This document shows, piece after piece, positions 1 through 8,896 of a stretch of 64,000 nucleotides of DNA. Position 1 is the stretch's first letter. Each line of letters starts with the position of its first letter. The stretch is taken from assembly GCA_947493005.1 (NCBI GenBank), contig CANLOY010000001.1:558001-622000 (forward strand), given 5' to 3'. Below the pieces are notes generated by a model. That model was not told the DNA's origin. It worked only from the letters and a program-made list of their open reading frames with translations, and made no database searches. Position numbers and translations under genes: made by a program. Source of the stretch: an uncultured Roseivirga sp. Lineage in GTDB: Bacteria; Bacteroidota; Bacteroidia; Cytophagales; Cyclobacteriaceae.

Positions 1-350
1 ATGCAGAGCTCAAGCGCCTTAAGCATTTACTTTCATACATAGATGGTAAAACTCCTGTATTATTCATGATTGATGAAGTTTTGAAAGGCACCAATTCTAA
101 AGACCGACATAAAGGGGCTTTAGCTTTAATCAAACAATTAAACGCTGCCTACGCTTTTGGCTTTGTATCGACTCACGACATTGAACTGGGAACAATTACT
201 AATGAATTGAAAGGGGTCAAAAATTACAGCTTCAATAGTCAAATAGTTGGTGATGAGATTAAGTTTGACTATACATTGACTCCGGGAATTTGCAGAAGTT
301 TTAATGCAACTAAGCTGATGCAAAAAATGGGTATTGAAATTCCAGAGTAG
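1..350 (+). CDS. MutS-like mismatch-repair family ATPase, C-terminal fragment
   Basis: The frame is open to the left edge and stops at 350, so only the last ~115 residues are present. The visible part holds the Walker B region of MutS-type ABC ATPases (PVLFMIDEVLKGTNSKDRH): hydrophobic strand, D-E, then the conserved GTNS-x-DR loop, followed by an H-loop-like segment (FVSTHDIEL) and a C-terminal helix-rich tail. In the family this domain dimerises and hydrolyses ATP to drive DNA clamp movement. Bacteroidota carry several MutS paralogues, including short forms without the mismatch-recognition domain; the DEVLKGTNSKDRH form resembles that shorter group, but the N-terminus is outside the window, so the subtype is undecided. 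Confidence 0.75.
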   Translation, partial: AELKRLKHLLSYIDGKTPVLFMIDEVLKGTNSKDRHKGALALIKQLNAAYAFGFVSTHDIELGTITNELKGVKNYSFNSQIVGDEIKFDYTLTPGICRSFNATKLMQKMGIEIPE

Positions 351-505
351 CTTTATGGACAGGCACGTTTTCTCGCTTCTGAATTTTCTACGCTGAACAC
401 AGCCGAAGGATCTCACTAAATGGTTCCCTCGACTTTGCTAGGTATTAAAGAGAGTAAAGCAATCTAACATACAACTTTTCTTAATCTGAACTCGGGTTAT
501 TTAAT

Positions 506-513
506 TAACTTTG
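506..513 (+). promoter_or_regulatory. Candidate -7 promoter box for purKE
   Basis: TAACTTTG matches the Bacteroidota -7 consensus TAnnTTTG and ends 19 bases before the purK ATG. No convincing -33 TTG element is seen at the usual spacing, so this is a moderate call based on one element and its position. Confidence 0.4.
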
Positions 514-532
514 GCGCTTTCGATAAAAGATC

Positions 533-1669
533 ATGTCATTCAACCCTAACCTTAAAATTGGCGTACTAGGAGGCGGTCAGCTAGGCCGTATGATGATCCA
601 GTCAGCCATTGATTTCAATCTGGATATTCATGTAATAGACCCTGATACCAATGCACCATGTAAAAGCATTGCCACCACCTTTACCACGGGTTCTTTAACC
701 GATTTCGATACGGTATATGAGTTTGGAAAAGATAAGGATCTAATTACTATTGAGATCGAAAATGTAAATACTAAAGCGCTGGCAAAACTAGCTTCTGAAG
801 GTAAAAGCGTTTTTCCGCAGCCTTCAATTATTGAGCTAATCCAGAATAAGCTTCATCAAAAACAATTCTATGCTGCTAACGGAATTCCCACTGCTGAATT
901 CAAGGTAGTAGATGGCAAAGAAGAGGTTGCCGGGAAAAAAGACTTTCTCCCATTTGTAAATAAACTGGCTACTGGTGGATATGATGGAAGAGGAGTTCAG
1001 GTGATTAGGTCAGAAGGTGATCTCGATAAGGCATTTGATGCACCAGGATTTGTGGAAAAGCTGGTAGATTTTGACAAGGAGCTTGCAGTGATAGTGGCCA
1101 GAAACGAAGCTGGAGAAATCAAGACCTTTCCGACAGTAGAAATGGTATTCCATCCGGAAAAAAATCTGGTTGAATATTTATTCTCTCCTGCACAAATCGC
1201 TGCTGATATTGAGCAGGAGGCTCAATCCCTGGCAAAAGATCTTATCCAGAAATTGGATATGGTTGGCCTGCTGGCTATTGAAATGTTCCTGACAAAGGAC
1301 GGTAAGCTATTGGTTAATGAAGTTGCTCCACGCACACATAATAGTGGACACCAATCCATTGAAGGCAATGTCACCTCACAATTCGAGCAACACCTGAGAG
1401 CCATTTCTAACTGGCCACTAGGTGATACGGACAATGTCCTTCCTTCGGCTATGCTGAATGTACTAGGTGAAGATAATTTTACCGGTGAGGCACTTTATGA
1501 AGGTATGAGTGAAGTATTGGCGACAAATGGGGTTCACGTCCATTTGTATGGAAAGAAGTTCACCAAGCCTTTTCGAAAAATGGGTCATGTGACAATTACA
1601 GACTCAGATACCGCTCGATTAAAGGAAAAAGTTAATTTCGTGAAGTCAACACTAAAAGTAAAAGCATGA
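533..1669 (+). CDS. purK: 5-(carboxyamino)imidazole ribonucleotide synthase PurK
   Basis: ATP-grasp enzyme of de novo purine synthesis; it carboxylates AIR with bicarbonate and ATP to give N5-CAIR. The 378-residue length is normal. The N-terminal dinucleotide-like fold begins with IGVLGGGQLGRMM, the PurK hallmark. The central ATP-grasp domain shows FVNKLATGGYDGRGVQV (glycine-rich loop) and later FLTKDGKLLVNEVAPRTHNSGH, with the E-x-x-P-R-x-H-N-S metal and substrate residues. The ATG at 533 puts the GGGQLG motif at the usual distance from the N-terminus. It overlaps purE by four bases (ATGA), indicating translational coupling of the two consecutive pathway steps. A -7-like box lies just upstream. 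Confidence 0.97.
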   Translation: MSFNPNLKIGVLGGGQLGRMMIQSAIDFNLDIHVIDPDTNAPCKSIATTFTTGSLTDFDTVYEFGKDKDLITIEIENVNTKALAKLASEGKSVFPQPSIIELIQNKLHQKQFYAANGIPTAEFKVVDGKEEVAGKKDFLPFVNKLATGGYDGRGVQVIRSEGDLDKAFDAPGFVEKLVDFDKELAVIVARNEAGEIKTFPTVEMVFHPEKNLVEYLFSPAQIAADIEQEAQSLAKDLIQKLDMVGLLAIEMFLTKDGKLLVNEVAPRTHNSGHQSIEGNVTSQFEQHLRAISNWPLGDTDNVLPSAMLNVLGEDNFTGEALYEGMSEVLATNGVHVHLYGKKFTKPFRKMGHVTITDSDTARLKEKVNFVKSTLKVKA

Positions 1670-2178
1670 GCCAGCCAGTAGTAGGAATTATCATGGGAAG
1701 CCAGTCTGATTTGCGAGTGATGCGAGATGCGGCTTCCGTTTTAGAAGAATTAGGTGTTCCTTTTGAACTCACCATTATTTCTGCTCATCGAACTCCTGAA
1801 AGAATGTTCGAATATGCTCAAAACGCTCGTTCCAAAGGTCTAAAGGCTATTATTGCCGGAGCTGGTGGTGCGGCACATTTACCAGGTATGGTAGCTTCTC
1901 TTACAACACTTCCGGTAATTGGAGTTCCCGTGAAATCAAGTAACTCTATTGATGGCTGGGATTCTGTGCTCTCAATACTTCAGATGCCAGGTGGTGTTCC
2001 TGTGGCTACAGTAGCCCTGGATGGTGCTAAAAATGCGGGTATCCTTGCTGCTCAGATTGTTGGTAGTGCTGACGATAATATTGCTGAGAATCTGCAACAA
2101 TACAAGGCCGAGTTGAGAATCAAAGTCGAAAGAAGCATCCACGATGTAGCTGAAAACGGTTGGAAAGAAAAGGCTTAA
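1666..2178 (+). CDS. purE: N5-carboxyaminoimidazole ribonucleotide mutase PurE (class I)
   Basis: Converts the PurK product N5-CAIR to CAIR. At 170 residues it is the standard single-domain length. Visible motifs are GIIMGSQSDLRVM (phosphate and substrate loop), ISAHRTPERM (catalytic His region) and AGAGGAAHLPGM, all diagnostic of class I PurE. The start codon overlaps the purK stop, so the two are co-translated. The C-terminus continues in a charged helix, as in other members. No terminator hairpin is evident directly after the stop. Confidence 0.97.
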   Translation: MSQPVVGIIMGSQSDLRVMRDAASVLEELGVPFELTIISAHRTPERMFEYAQNARSKGLKAIIAGAGGAAHLPGMVASLTTLPVIGVPVKSSNSIDGWDSVLSILQMPGGVPVATVALDGAKNAGILAAQIVGSADDNIAENLQQYKAELRIKVERSIHDVAENGWKEKA

Positions 2179-2326
2179 TTAGGTTTGAGAGGCTTGTTTG
2201 AAGTTTACTTTTTTCAAAACTCAAATAGCTTTATAAACTAGTATTTAATAATACTAATCCTGTACTTCATCAAAAACTTCTTAACAGAACTCCTGATGAA
2301 TCTATATTGTAACAAACGCTCACAAT

Positions 2327-3576
2327 ATGGAAAACCAATATTTCATAGGAGTTCAAAAAAACTCTGACGGATTCATCTTCCGTACAAGGAAGCACCACCC
2401 ATTAAAAACACTTTTGTTCCTTTTCCTACCTTTGGTTCTTATCTATTCTTGTGAAAAAAGGGCAGCAAGCAATAAGCCATACAATCAAGTACTAAGCATC
2501 ACCCCATCTCTCGCCAAGAGCTATCATACTGATGAAGTGTTCGAGAGTATAGAGTATTTAAGTCTGGATAACAAAGAACGCTTCATTGGTTCGATCGATA
2601 AAGTAATTTTTAGGAATAACCAATACTTTGTAATTGACAAAGACAATACAAATGGCCTTTATGTCTTCGATGAAAATGGTAACACATTCGTAAAATTGGA
2701 AACGAGGGTGATGGCCCAGCCGACTATGGTGATATCAACGATTTTACAATTGTGGATATTGACGGTTCACAACAAATTTGGATGCTAGACAACATAAATA
2801 GCTACTTTTCAATTTCAAAATATAGCCTGGACGGAAAGTTTATTGAAAAAGTGAAATCCACATTGATGGCTGATTTCATGGACTTTATCTCTTCTGGCAA
2901 ATTACTTTTTAGCACCTCAAATCAATGCAATGACGATTTTTGTTCAGACTTGTTCACCACAGACCTTAATCTTAACCTAATTTCAAAAACCAATAAACCT
3001 TATCCGCTTTACGAGGAACTTTGGCTTGAACCCAACAATCCTATTTTCATTTCTAAAACAGGAGCTTCAGCAATATCATACGGTCATAATGAAATTGTAA
3101 AAGTTGATCCTGGCACCGGGCAATTAATCAATGATATAAACATTGACTTTGGCTCATGCGGGATGTCCTCAGGATTATTAGAAAAAACGCATGACTCAAT
3201 AGAAGAGTACCTGTTTGAAGTGCAAAAAGAAAAAGCCTGTCACCAGATTGACAATCTTTTCCATACTAATGAAAACTTGTTTTTCAGTTTTGATTATGGA
3301 AGTAAAGAATACTTTTACTTAAAAAGTCCACACCATAATAAGGGTGTCATTATTAAAGAAATCATCCTCAAAACTGGAGTTGATGTAGAGCTACCGATAA
3401 ACATCATAGGTAGCAAAAACAACACATTGTTTTCACTCCTTGATTCAGAAGAACTTATGGAGTTCTATAAAAAATATAAGCATAAAATAGACAAGCATGA
3501 AGGTTGGTTACAAAGTCTTTTAAAAAACATTACTAACTCTTCAAACCCCATTATTCTCAAATTAAGGTTTAAATAG
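2327..3576 (+). pseudogene. 6-bladed beta-propeller lipoprotein, broken by a frameshift
   Basis: Two overlapping frames make up one gene. The first (2327 to 2788) encodes a hydrophobic stretch ending LVLIYSC, a plausible lipobox, then the start of a propeller. After base ~2695 the second frame continues the propeller and runs to 3576. Reading across the join with one extra A in the AAAA run at 2692-2695 gives FDENGNTFVK then IGNEGDGPADYGDINDF, the G-x-G-P-x-[ED]-Y...DF signature of Bacteroidota 6-bladed propeller (NHL-like) lipoproteins. Rejoined, the protein would be ~415 residues, a normal family length. Role unknown; relatives are surface or periplasmic lipoproteins. The lost A could be a true mutation, a slippage site or a sequencing error. 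It stands alone, with 148 bases after purE. Confidence 0.8.
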
Positions 3577-3650
3577 AAGCGTATTTCCAATTGTCAGAAA
3601 GACTTTCACGCTTTTCATAAAGAACTAAGAGAGGGTGGCTCCTTTGCTGA

Positions 3651-3860
3651 TCAAACCTCCGAATCTAGTTCATTGGATGGACACTGAAAGTCAAACCAGT
3701 ACTCGTATTGACTATATTCTATTGCCTCAACCGTCTCTCCATCAACATCTTTAAGTGCGCTTATGCTTTCTTGAGAAATAGACGCTCTCATTGCTGAAGG
3801 AAGCTTTGATACGCGAACATAACTGGTATCTAAATCGGTATGTGAATTAACCTTTGCCAT
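3651..3860 (-). CDS. Small hypothetical protein (69 aa)
   Basis: I do not recognise this protein. It lies in an otherwise empty gap and is not opposite another gene, which favours a real gene. It begins MAKVNSHTDLDTSYVRVSKL, is acidic and soluble with no signal peptide or membrane segment, and ends in an aromatic-rich stretch (YSQYEYWFDFQC). Base composition is like neighbouring genes. It ends without an obvious terminator, and the AsmA-like gene on the same strand follows about 3640 bases of coding further left without clear coupling. Treat as a possible lineage-specific small protein. Confidence 0.45.
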   Translation of the reverse strand: MAKVNSHTDLDTSYVRVSKLPSAMRASISQESISALKDVDGETVEAIEYSQYEYWFDFQCPSNELDSEV

Positions 3861-3954
3861 AGTACTGCAAGCTTACTCAATCAATAGAATAAGCCCACTT
3901 ATTAGGTCTTTAAGGATTTATTATTGAATTGTGAAGGGGGCAATTTCCATAGAT

Positions 3955-6900
3955 TTAATTATCCTTCTTTTTCTTCTTCTTTTTGATCAGGCCATTAAGT
4001 AAGCCTTTGGCTTTTTCCTTTACACCTTCCAGTTTCTTGTCAACACTGTCCTTTTTTACACCCAGTTTCTGAGCTGCAAGGGTGGCAATAGAATCTTTCT
4101 GCGCCTGAATTAGCGTATCAGCTTTAGCTTTCAGAGAATCCTTGGTAGCATCTACTACTTGCCTTGCAGAATCTTTAGCCTGATCTACTTTTTCCTGAAC
4201 CACTTCCTTAGCCTCCTCTTTTTTCTCTTCTACCTTGGCTTTAACTGTAGTGGTGACTGTATTTTTTACTGCACCTCCATTGGCTGAAGAAACACTTCTT
4301 AACCCAAATTCTGGCTTGGTGAAAATACCTCCCATACCTATGTTCAGCACCAGGTTATTTCCTGTCAGGTTTTGTGCGCCTGTTAATGAAGACACCAATG
4401 AGTTCAGTTGACTACCAATCTGCCCTGCTGGCACATTCATTTTCAATAGATAATCAATTGATCCATCAATTCCTGTGCTTCCGGAAATGGTAGTTTTGTA
4501 ATCCCCTAATTTTACATTGAAGGGCTTTACAAACAGTCGACCATCTTTTATCTCAGCTGACATTTTTACTTTTTCAAGGGTTGCTGAACCTACCTTAGCC
4601 AGCTTAGTCACGGAGGTTAAACCAGACATTAAATCTGACTGACCTAGACTGGCCTGCAAAACCTGAATCAGTCCATCACCTGTGATGGTGGAATAGTCAG
4701 GCATCATATCGGCACCCAATGCCCCTTTCAAACTAAAGTCTGTCGAAAACAAACCTGTCATTGTTTCTGTTACCGGAGCCAGTTTCTGTACAATGTCCAA
4801 AGACTGGAATGAAGAAGGTATTGAGATTTCCTTGGCGCCAAACTTAAAGTCGAAAGTAGGTTGTTCAGGTTTACTATCATATTCTCCTTTTATTCCTACA
4901 GTTCCGTTCATTGCCTTGAAACCAGCATCATCAAGACTTACTTTTCCGCCCTTTACAATTACACGTCCTTTCATATCATCCATCTGCAAACTATTGTAGG
5001 TTACTTTTCCCACATTGGTCTGTAATCTGAAGTCCACATTTTCGGGCACCCTAACCACTTCCATGGCTTCCGAGGTAGTTTCTATTTCGGTTTCTTCACT
5101 TTCAACCATCCATTCGCTAATGGCCAGTTGATCGGCTGCAACAGACAGAGAGCCCTTCAAGACTTCATCATTCAGGGCAAAACCCAAATAGTTGGTAATC
5201 TCTCCTTTCAAAGAATAGTTAGTTGAGCCAGCCACACCATTGTACTCTGTCAACTGCATCTTATCATTAGTAAATGAAGCAACAGCTTTTGAGATTGATA
5301 TCGGCTGGTCTATAGCATCTCCTTTATAGTCAAAGTTGGTCAGTGAAAGACTGCCTTTGGTTGGCATTTTACTGTAACGCTTTGCTTCCAGATCACTCAT
5401 TTTCCCTTTACTAGAAAGATTTGTTTCAATCTGTCCTTTCAAGCTAATGCCTTCCATTGGGTAAAGTTTCATTAGCTTATCCAGATCAAGATTCCCTTCT
5501 ACATTGATATCCCATTCAAAGTTATCCGGATTGGCCAGCGTCATATTTCCTTTAAATGGCTGACCATCTAACAACATTGACAAATCGGCTACAGTAATCT
5601 CGGTATCCTTAAGCTGACCACTGTTGTTCTTCACATTGGCTTTTACTATAAAGTTCTCTATTGGTGCAGGAACATAAGGGGTTTTGATTCTCCCGTTTTC
5701 CAGGTCAACGTTGATATCCATAACTGGTACCATGTGCTTTATACTATCATAAACTCCCTGCGCTTTCGCATTCAGGTTAAGCACTCCGCTTAGCTCATAA
5801 CCTTCGAGTGGAATATAATTGGTCAGTTCATTAAGATTTAGCTTTCCCTTAACATCAGTATTCATTCTGTAATCTCTCAGGTTCTCAATAATCAACTTGG
5901 CATCCAAGGGGTTATTACCCATTTCCATGTGAAGCTGATTCAAGTCAATTCTTGTATCTTCAATAACTCCCGAAGTGTTTTCTACTTTGAGGTCTACCTG
6001 CACATTTCTAACTGCATCTGGTAAATCAGGGTATTGAAACTCACCATTATTTACTTTCAATTCCAGACCAAAGGCAGGCATGGTGTTTTCATTATATTCA
6101 CCAGTCACATTGCCTTTGAAAGAGAGTGTTCCGTCCGATTTTAAGTCTTCAAAAGATTCTGTATAAACTCCGGGGATCAAAGAAAGCAGCTGTTTAAATT
6201 CCGACCTCGGTGCCTTAAAGTTCAGGTCCATCCCAAAACCTTCTTCCAACATAGCGAAGTAACCATTTACAGAAAGGGGAAACGAATTGATGTTAAACTC
6301 ATTCTCTTTAAACGTGTATTTAGAATTTGGCAAGTCCATAGAAAGCACCACATCCATATCCAGGTTTTTGTCGGCTATATAGTCGGTACCATCATAGTTC
6401 AGGTCAACCAGATTGAGACTACCTTTTGTGATCAGATCGAAAATATCGGCTTCAAAATCTCCTGATCCTGAAATGTTGATATCGGCCAGCTGAGTAAAAA
6501 AGGCCATTCCCTGATCGAAGTATACAAACTCCCCATCTTCTATACTGAAAGACTTGATTCCAAAACTGACTGCCTCAGATTCTTCTTCAACTACCTCTTC
6601 AGCCTCCTCAGATGCTTTAGCAATATCATAATTAGCTGTTCCATCGCTCAACGTAATAATCGTGATATCCGGTTTGGTAAGCTTGATGGACTTCAGGCTG
6701 ATTGACTCTCCGAAAAGGACTTCCTGTAAGTCTACAGATGCACTCAGGTTAGCTACACTCATTAGCGTATCTCCTTCAAAAACACCCTTGCCTGTGATAC
6801 CCATATCCGAAAGCCCAAGTGTAAAATCTGGAAAGTTCTTAATCAGACTCAGGCTAAAGTCTCCAAAGTATAATTCCGCTTCAGTACTCTTTTTAAACTC

Positions 6901-7008
6901 GTTGATAACAAGTTCCTTTATCTTGTCCTTGAAGAAAACAGGAATTAATAGTATGGCCACTATTAATACACCAAAAACAATCAAAAATATTTTACCGACC
7001 TTCTTCAT
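3955..7008 (-). CDS. AsmA-like envelope protein with a charged helical tail
   Basis: A 1017-residue protein with one N-terminal transmembrane segment (about residues 5-25) followed by a long beta-rich region with repeated patterns (GDFSLSLIKNFPDFTLGLSDM; later SLKGNVTGEY-type strands), typical of the AsmA/TamB/YhdP superfamily. These are bridge-like proteins between the membranes, linked in other bacteria to phospholipid transport and outer-membrane integrity. The AsmA C-terminal-like part lies near residues 770-900. Unusually, the last ~110 residues are a highly charged Lys/Glu/Ala-rich helical tail with regular KxKVEEK, AKDSA and ATKDSLKAKAD-like periodicity, ending in a poly-Lys run before the stop. 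The gene stands alone, with 269 bases upstream to the next gene. Specific cargo is unknown. Confidence 0.85.
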   Translation of the reverse strand: MKKVGKIFLIVFGVLIVAILLIPVFFKDKIKELVINEFKKSTEAELYFGDFSLSLIKNFPDFTLGLSDMGITGKGVFEGDTLMSVANLSASVDLQEVLFGESISLKSIKLTKPDITIITLSDGTANYDIAKASEEAEEVVEEESEAVSFGIKSFSIEDGEFVYFDQGMAFFTQLADINISGSGDFEADIFDLITKGSLNLVDLNYDGTDYIADKNLDMDVVLSMDLPNSKYTFKENEFNINSFPLSVNGYFAMLEEGFGMDLNFKAPRSEFKQLLSLIPGVYTESFEDLKSDGTLSFKGNVTGEYNENTMPAFGLELKVNNGEFQYPDLPDAVRNVQVDLKVENTSGVIEDTRIDLNQLHMEMGNNPLDAKLIIENLRDYRMNTDVKGKLNLNELTNYIPLEGYELSGVLNLNAKAQGVYDSIKHMVPVMDINVDLENGRIKTPYVPAPIENFIVKANVKNNSGQLKDTEITVADLSMLLDGQPFKGNMTLANPDNFEWDINVEGNLDLDKLMKLYPMEGISLKGQIETNLSSKGKMSDLEAKRYSKMPTKGSLSLTNFDYKGDAIDQPISISKAVASFTNDKMQLTEYNGVAGSTNYSLKGEITNYLGFALNDEVLKGSLSVAADQLAISEWMVESEETEIETTSEAMEVVRVPENVDFRLQTNVGKVTYNSLQMDDMKGRVIVKGGKVSLDDAGFKAMNGTVGIKGEYDSKPEQPTFDFKFGAKEISIPSSFQSLDIVQKLAPVTETMTGLFSTDFSLKGALGADMMPDYSTITGDGLIQVLQASLGQSDLMSGLTSVTKLAKVGSATLEKVKMSAEIKDGRLFVKPFNVKLGDYKTTISGSTGIDGSIDYLLKMNVPAGQIGSQLNSLVSSLTGAQNLTGNNLVLNIGMGGIFTKPEFGLRSVSSANGGAVKNTVTTTVKAKVEEKKEEAKEVVQEKVDQAKDSARQVVDATKDSLKAKADTLIQAQKDSIATLAAQKLGVKKDSVDKKLEGVKEKAKGLLNGLIKKKKKKKDN

Positions 7009-7277
7009 TAGACTACATGTGTTTAATCAATATGAGTTTTGATACTAAAACCGCCCCATCGTCACTCTGAGCTATTTAACGTTATTAGTTAAAATCTTAA
7101 AAAGCGAAAGAGTCTCATCTACAAAGGAGATTCCTTCGACTCTTAAAATAAATTTTAATCAGTCTCGGAAAGACGGTTTTGGGTTTACCAACCCTAACTC
7201 ATTTTAACCTAATACGAATTTAGGCAATAATTAAGTGTAGGGTAATACTGGAAATGATTCTTCAAAAAGAATTAATA

Positions 7278-7814
7278 CTATGATTTTTTCTTAAGCCCTC
7301 TGATTTTCTTAGGCCCCCACCACAACCAAACACCTGAAAGAATGAGCACTAATAAGCCAAACCCTAAAAGGTTCATAGAAAAAAGCTTGAAAAAATCGGA
7401 AACTATGGAGCCATCATGAAGACTCTCAATCCAATCGGAATGTCGTTTGGCAACCGACAACACCTTAAGCGTTGTGGCATCGACCTGAACTTCCCAGTTA
7501 CCACTATCAAAAAGTACTTTGGCTATTCCTTTTGAAGGTCTGTATTCTATTCTATCCAGATTGTCTGCACTCAGGTTTAATGAGTCTACGGCTTGCACTG
7601 CAGCCTCAGCCAGTTTGCTTACCGGTTGATATCCATTGAGCGTTTTGTTATCCGCAGACTGTGTGGGAGGTTGAAGCACATCAATATCTTTTTTCCAGGC
7701 TAGTAAAATACCGGTAATGGCACTTATGATAAGAAGGAGTGCAATGGTAAGCCCAAGATACTTATGAATCTTTCTGTATCCTCTGATTGATTTAGCAATT
7801 GACCTGGTACCCAT
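7278..7814 (-). CDS. PepSY-associated membrane protein
   Basis: 178 residues with a basic N-terminus containing the PepSY_TM signature (YRKIHKYLGL), a first transmembrane helix (about 20-40), a periplasmic PepSY-like region (about 65-145: LDRIEYRPSKGIAKVLFD and WEVQVDATTLKVLSV) and a second helix (about 148-167) ending in WLWWGPKK. Short two-helix proteins of this family are often linked to siderophore or heme iron reduction and uptake. No receptor is adjacent here; the closest TonB receptor is 34 kb away. A 16-base inverted repeat lies 24 bases upstream of the start and may be an operator. Confidence 0.85.
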   Translation of the reverse strand: MGTRSIAKSIRGYRKIHKYLGLTIALLLIISAITGILLAWKKDIDVLQPPTQSADNKTLNGYQPVSKLAEAAVQAVDSLNLSADNLDRIEYRPSKGIAKVLFDSGNWEVQVDATTLKVLSVAKRHSDWIESLHDGSIVSDFFKLFSMNLLGFGLLVLILSGVWLWWGPKKIRGLKKKS

Positions 7815-7838
7815 AAGCTGAATAAGGCCGCAATAAGT

Positions 7839-7854
7839 ACAAAATTGATTTTGT
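7839..7854 (-). promoter_or_regulatory. Inverted repeat upstream of the PepSY gene
   Basis: ACAAAA-TTGA-TTTTGT forms a perfect 6-4-6 inverted repeat 24 bases upstream of the PepSY ATG, a good place for an operator. The regulator is not known; the PepSY link to iron suggests a metal-responsive factor, which is inference. Confidence 0.35.
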
Positions 7855-7956
7855 GCGCAAGCCTATTCTTATGTTATCTAAATATTAATACACGAGCGAA
7901 AACAGGCCATTTAGCATTATAATGTAATGCTTGCTTGTCATAATTTGTTTTAATGT

Positions 7957-7974
7957 TAAGTTAATGTTAACTTA
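7957..7974 (+). promoter_or_regulatory. Palindrome and direct repeat before the gene at 7991
   Basis: TAAGTTAA-TG-TTAACTTA is a perfect 8-2-8 palindrome ending 16 bases before the chosen ATG. It overlaps a direct repeat: TTAATGTTAA occurs at 7950-7959 and again at 7961-7970. Position and symmetry suggest a regulator binding site. Confidence 0.4.
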
Positions 7975-7990
7975 TATTTACCTCAAATTT

Positions 7991-8893
7991 ATGTGGAGGT
8001 CATTCTTAGCATATTCAAAACGGTTAGTGAAGGGAAAAATCATCATATTATTTTTGTGTTTTACCTGCATTCATAATGCGGGAATAGCTCAATCATGCAA
8101 AACAATTGATGCCAACCCACCATTAAATACCGCCATCAATCAGTTCTTAATGTCCGAAAGGACTTCTTTAGGGGCCAGGGCTGATTTTACAGAAACGCTT
8201 ACAAAGACAGTTGAAGATTTGGAACGTATCCAGAAAAAAAAGAAAAGTGATGTAAGGTTCCTGAGATCAATATTCTATCGTATCCATAAAAACAGCCTGA
8301 TAAAATATGACAAGCAAGCTACTATGGACGAAACACTAAAGTCTGGAAGGTTTGGTTGTTTATCAGGAACAGCCATCTATGCAATTGTTCTTGAGCATTT
8401 CAATTATGACTACGATATCATAGAGTTACCAAATCATGTATTTCTTAAGGTGAACCTGAAAGGGCGAACAATGATACTGGAATCTACACTTCCAGATGAC
8501 GGCTTCATTACCTTAAACACCGAATTGAGCGAGATTTTGGAACAAAAGGGCTTTGACCCACGTAATATAAAGACATTAACCACAGTAGGCGTAGGAAGTG
8601 TTGATGAGTGGAGTTTAGTCGATGGGCATAATAAGATTAGCCTTCGAGAATTATCGGGACTGCAATATTTCAACGAAGCAGTACGACTCTACACTCAAAA
8701 GGAATATATCAAATCGATGGACATGATTAATGAGGCGTATACACGCTATCCATCTAAAAGGAATGAAAAACTTATGCAATTAGTAATAAATAAAATATTG
8801 AAATACGACTCGATTAAAGAGGAGATCAAGAATAAATACCTGAAACAGTATATCAAAGTTGTTAAACGTCAGAAATTAAGCCAAACAAAATAA
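7991..8893 (+). CDS. Exported transglutaminase-like fold protein
   Basis: I chose the ATG at 7991 rather than 7931: it gives a basic stretch then a hydrophobic core (KGKIIILFLCFTCIHNAGIAQS), a normal signal peptide, and leaves the upstream palindrome in non-coding DNA. The mature protein has a putative Cys-His-acid triad of the transglutaminase/papain-like superfamily: Cys in SGRFGCLSGTAIYA (~123), His in LPNHVFLKV (~149) and an acidic residue in ILESTLPDDGF (~164-170). The spacing resembles the SirB1/transglutaminase-like families. The C-terminal third (QYFNEAVRLYTQKEYIKSMDMINEAY) looks like a TPR hairpin. Substrate unknown; peptidase or peptidoglycan or protein crosslinking roles are possible. 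It converges with the OmpA gene, with stops three bases apart. Confidence 0.6.
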   Translation: MWRSFLAYSKRLVKGKIIILFLCFTCIHNAGIAQSCKTIDANPPLNTAINQFLMSERTSLGARADFTETLTKTVEDLERIQKKKKSDVRFLRSIFYRIHKNSLIKYDKQATMDETLKSGRFGCLSGTAIYAIVLEHFNYDYDIIELPNHVFLKVNLKGRTMILESTLPDDGFITLNTELSEILEQKGFDPRNIKTLTTVGVGSVDEWSLVDGHNKISLRELSGLQYFNEAVRLYTQKEYIKSMDMINEAYTRYPSKRNEKLMQLVINKILKYDSIKEEIKNKYLKQYIKVVKRQKLSQTK

Positions 8894-8896
8894 AGA

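Noticed and set aside
138-416. 92-codon minus-strand frame at the left end
   Set aside because: Antisense to the MutS-like ATPase and without domain features.
6662-7042. 126-codon plus-strand frame across the start of the AsmA-like gene
   Set aside because: Antisense to a clear membrane-anchored protein; the product has no recognisable features.
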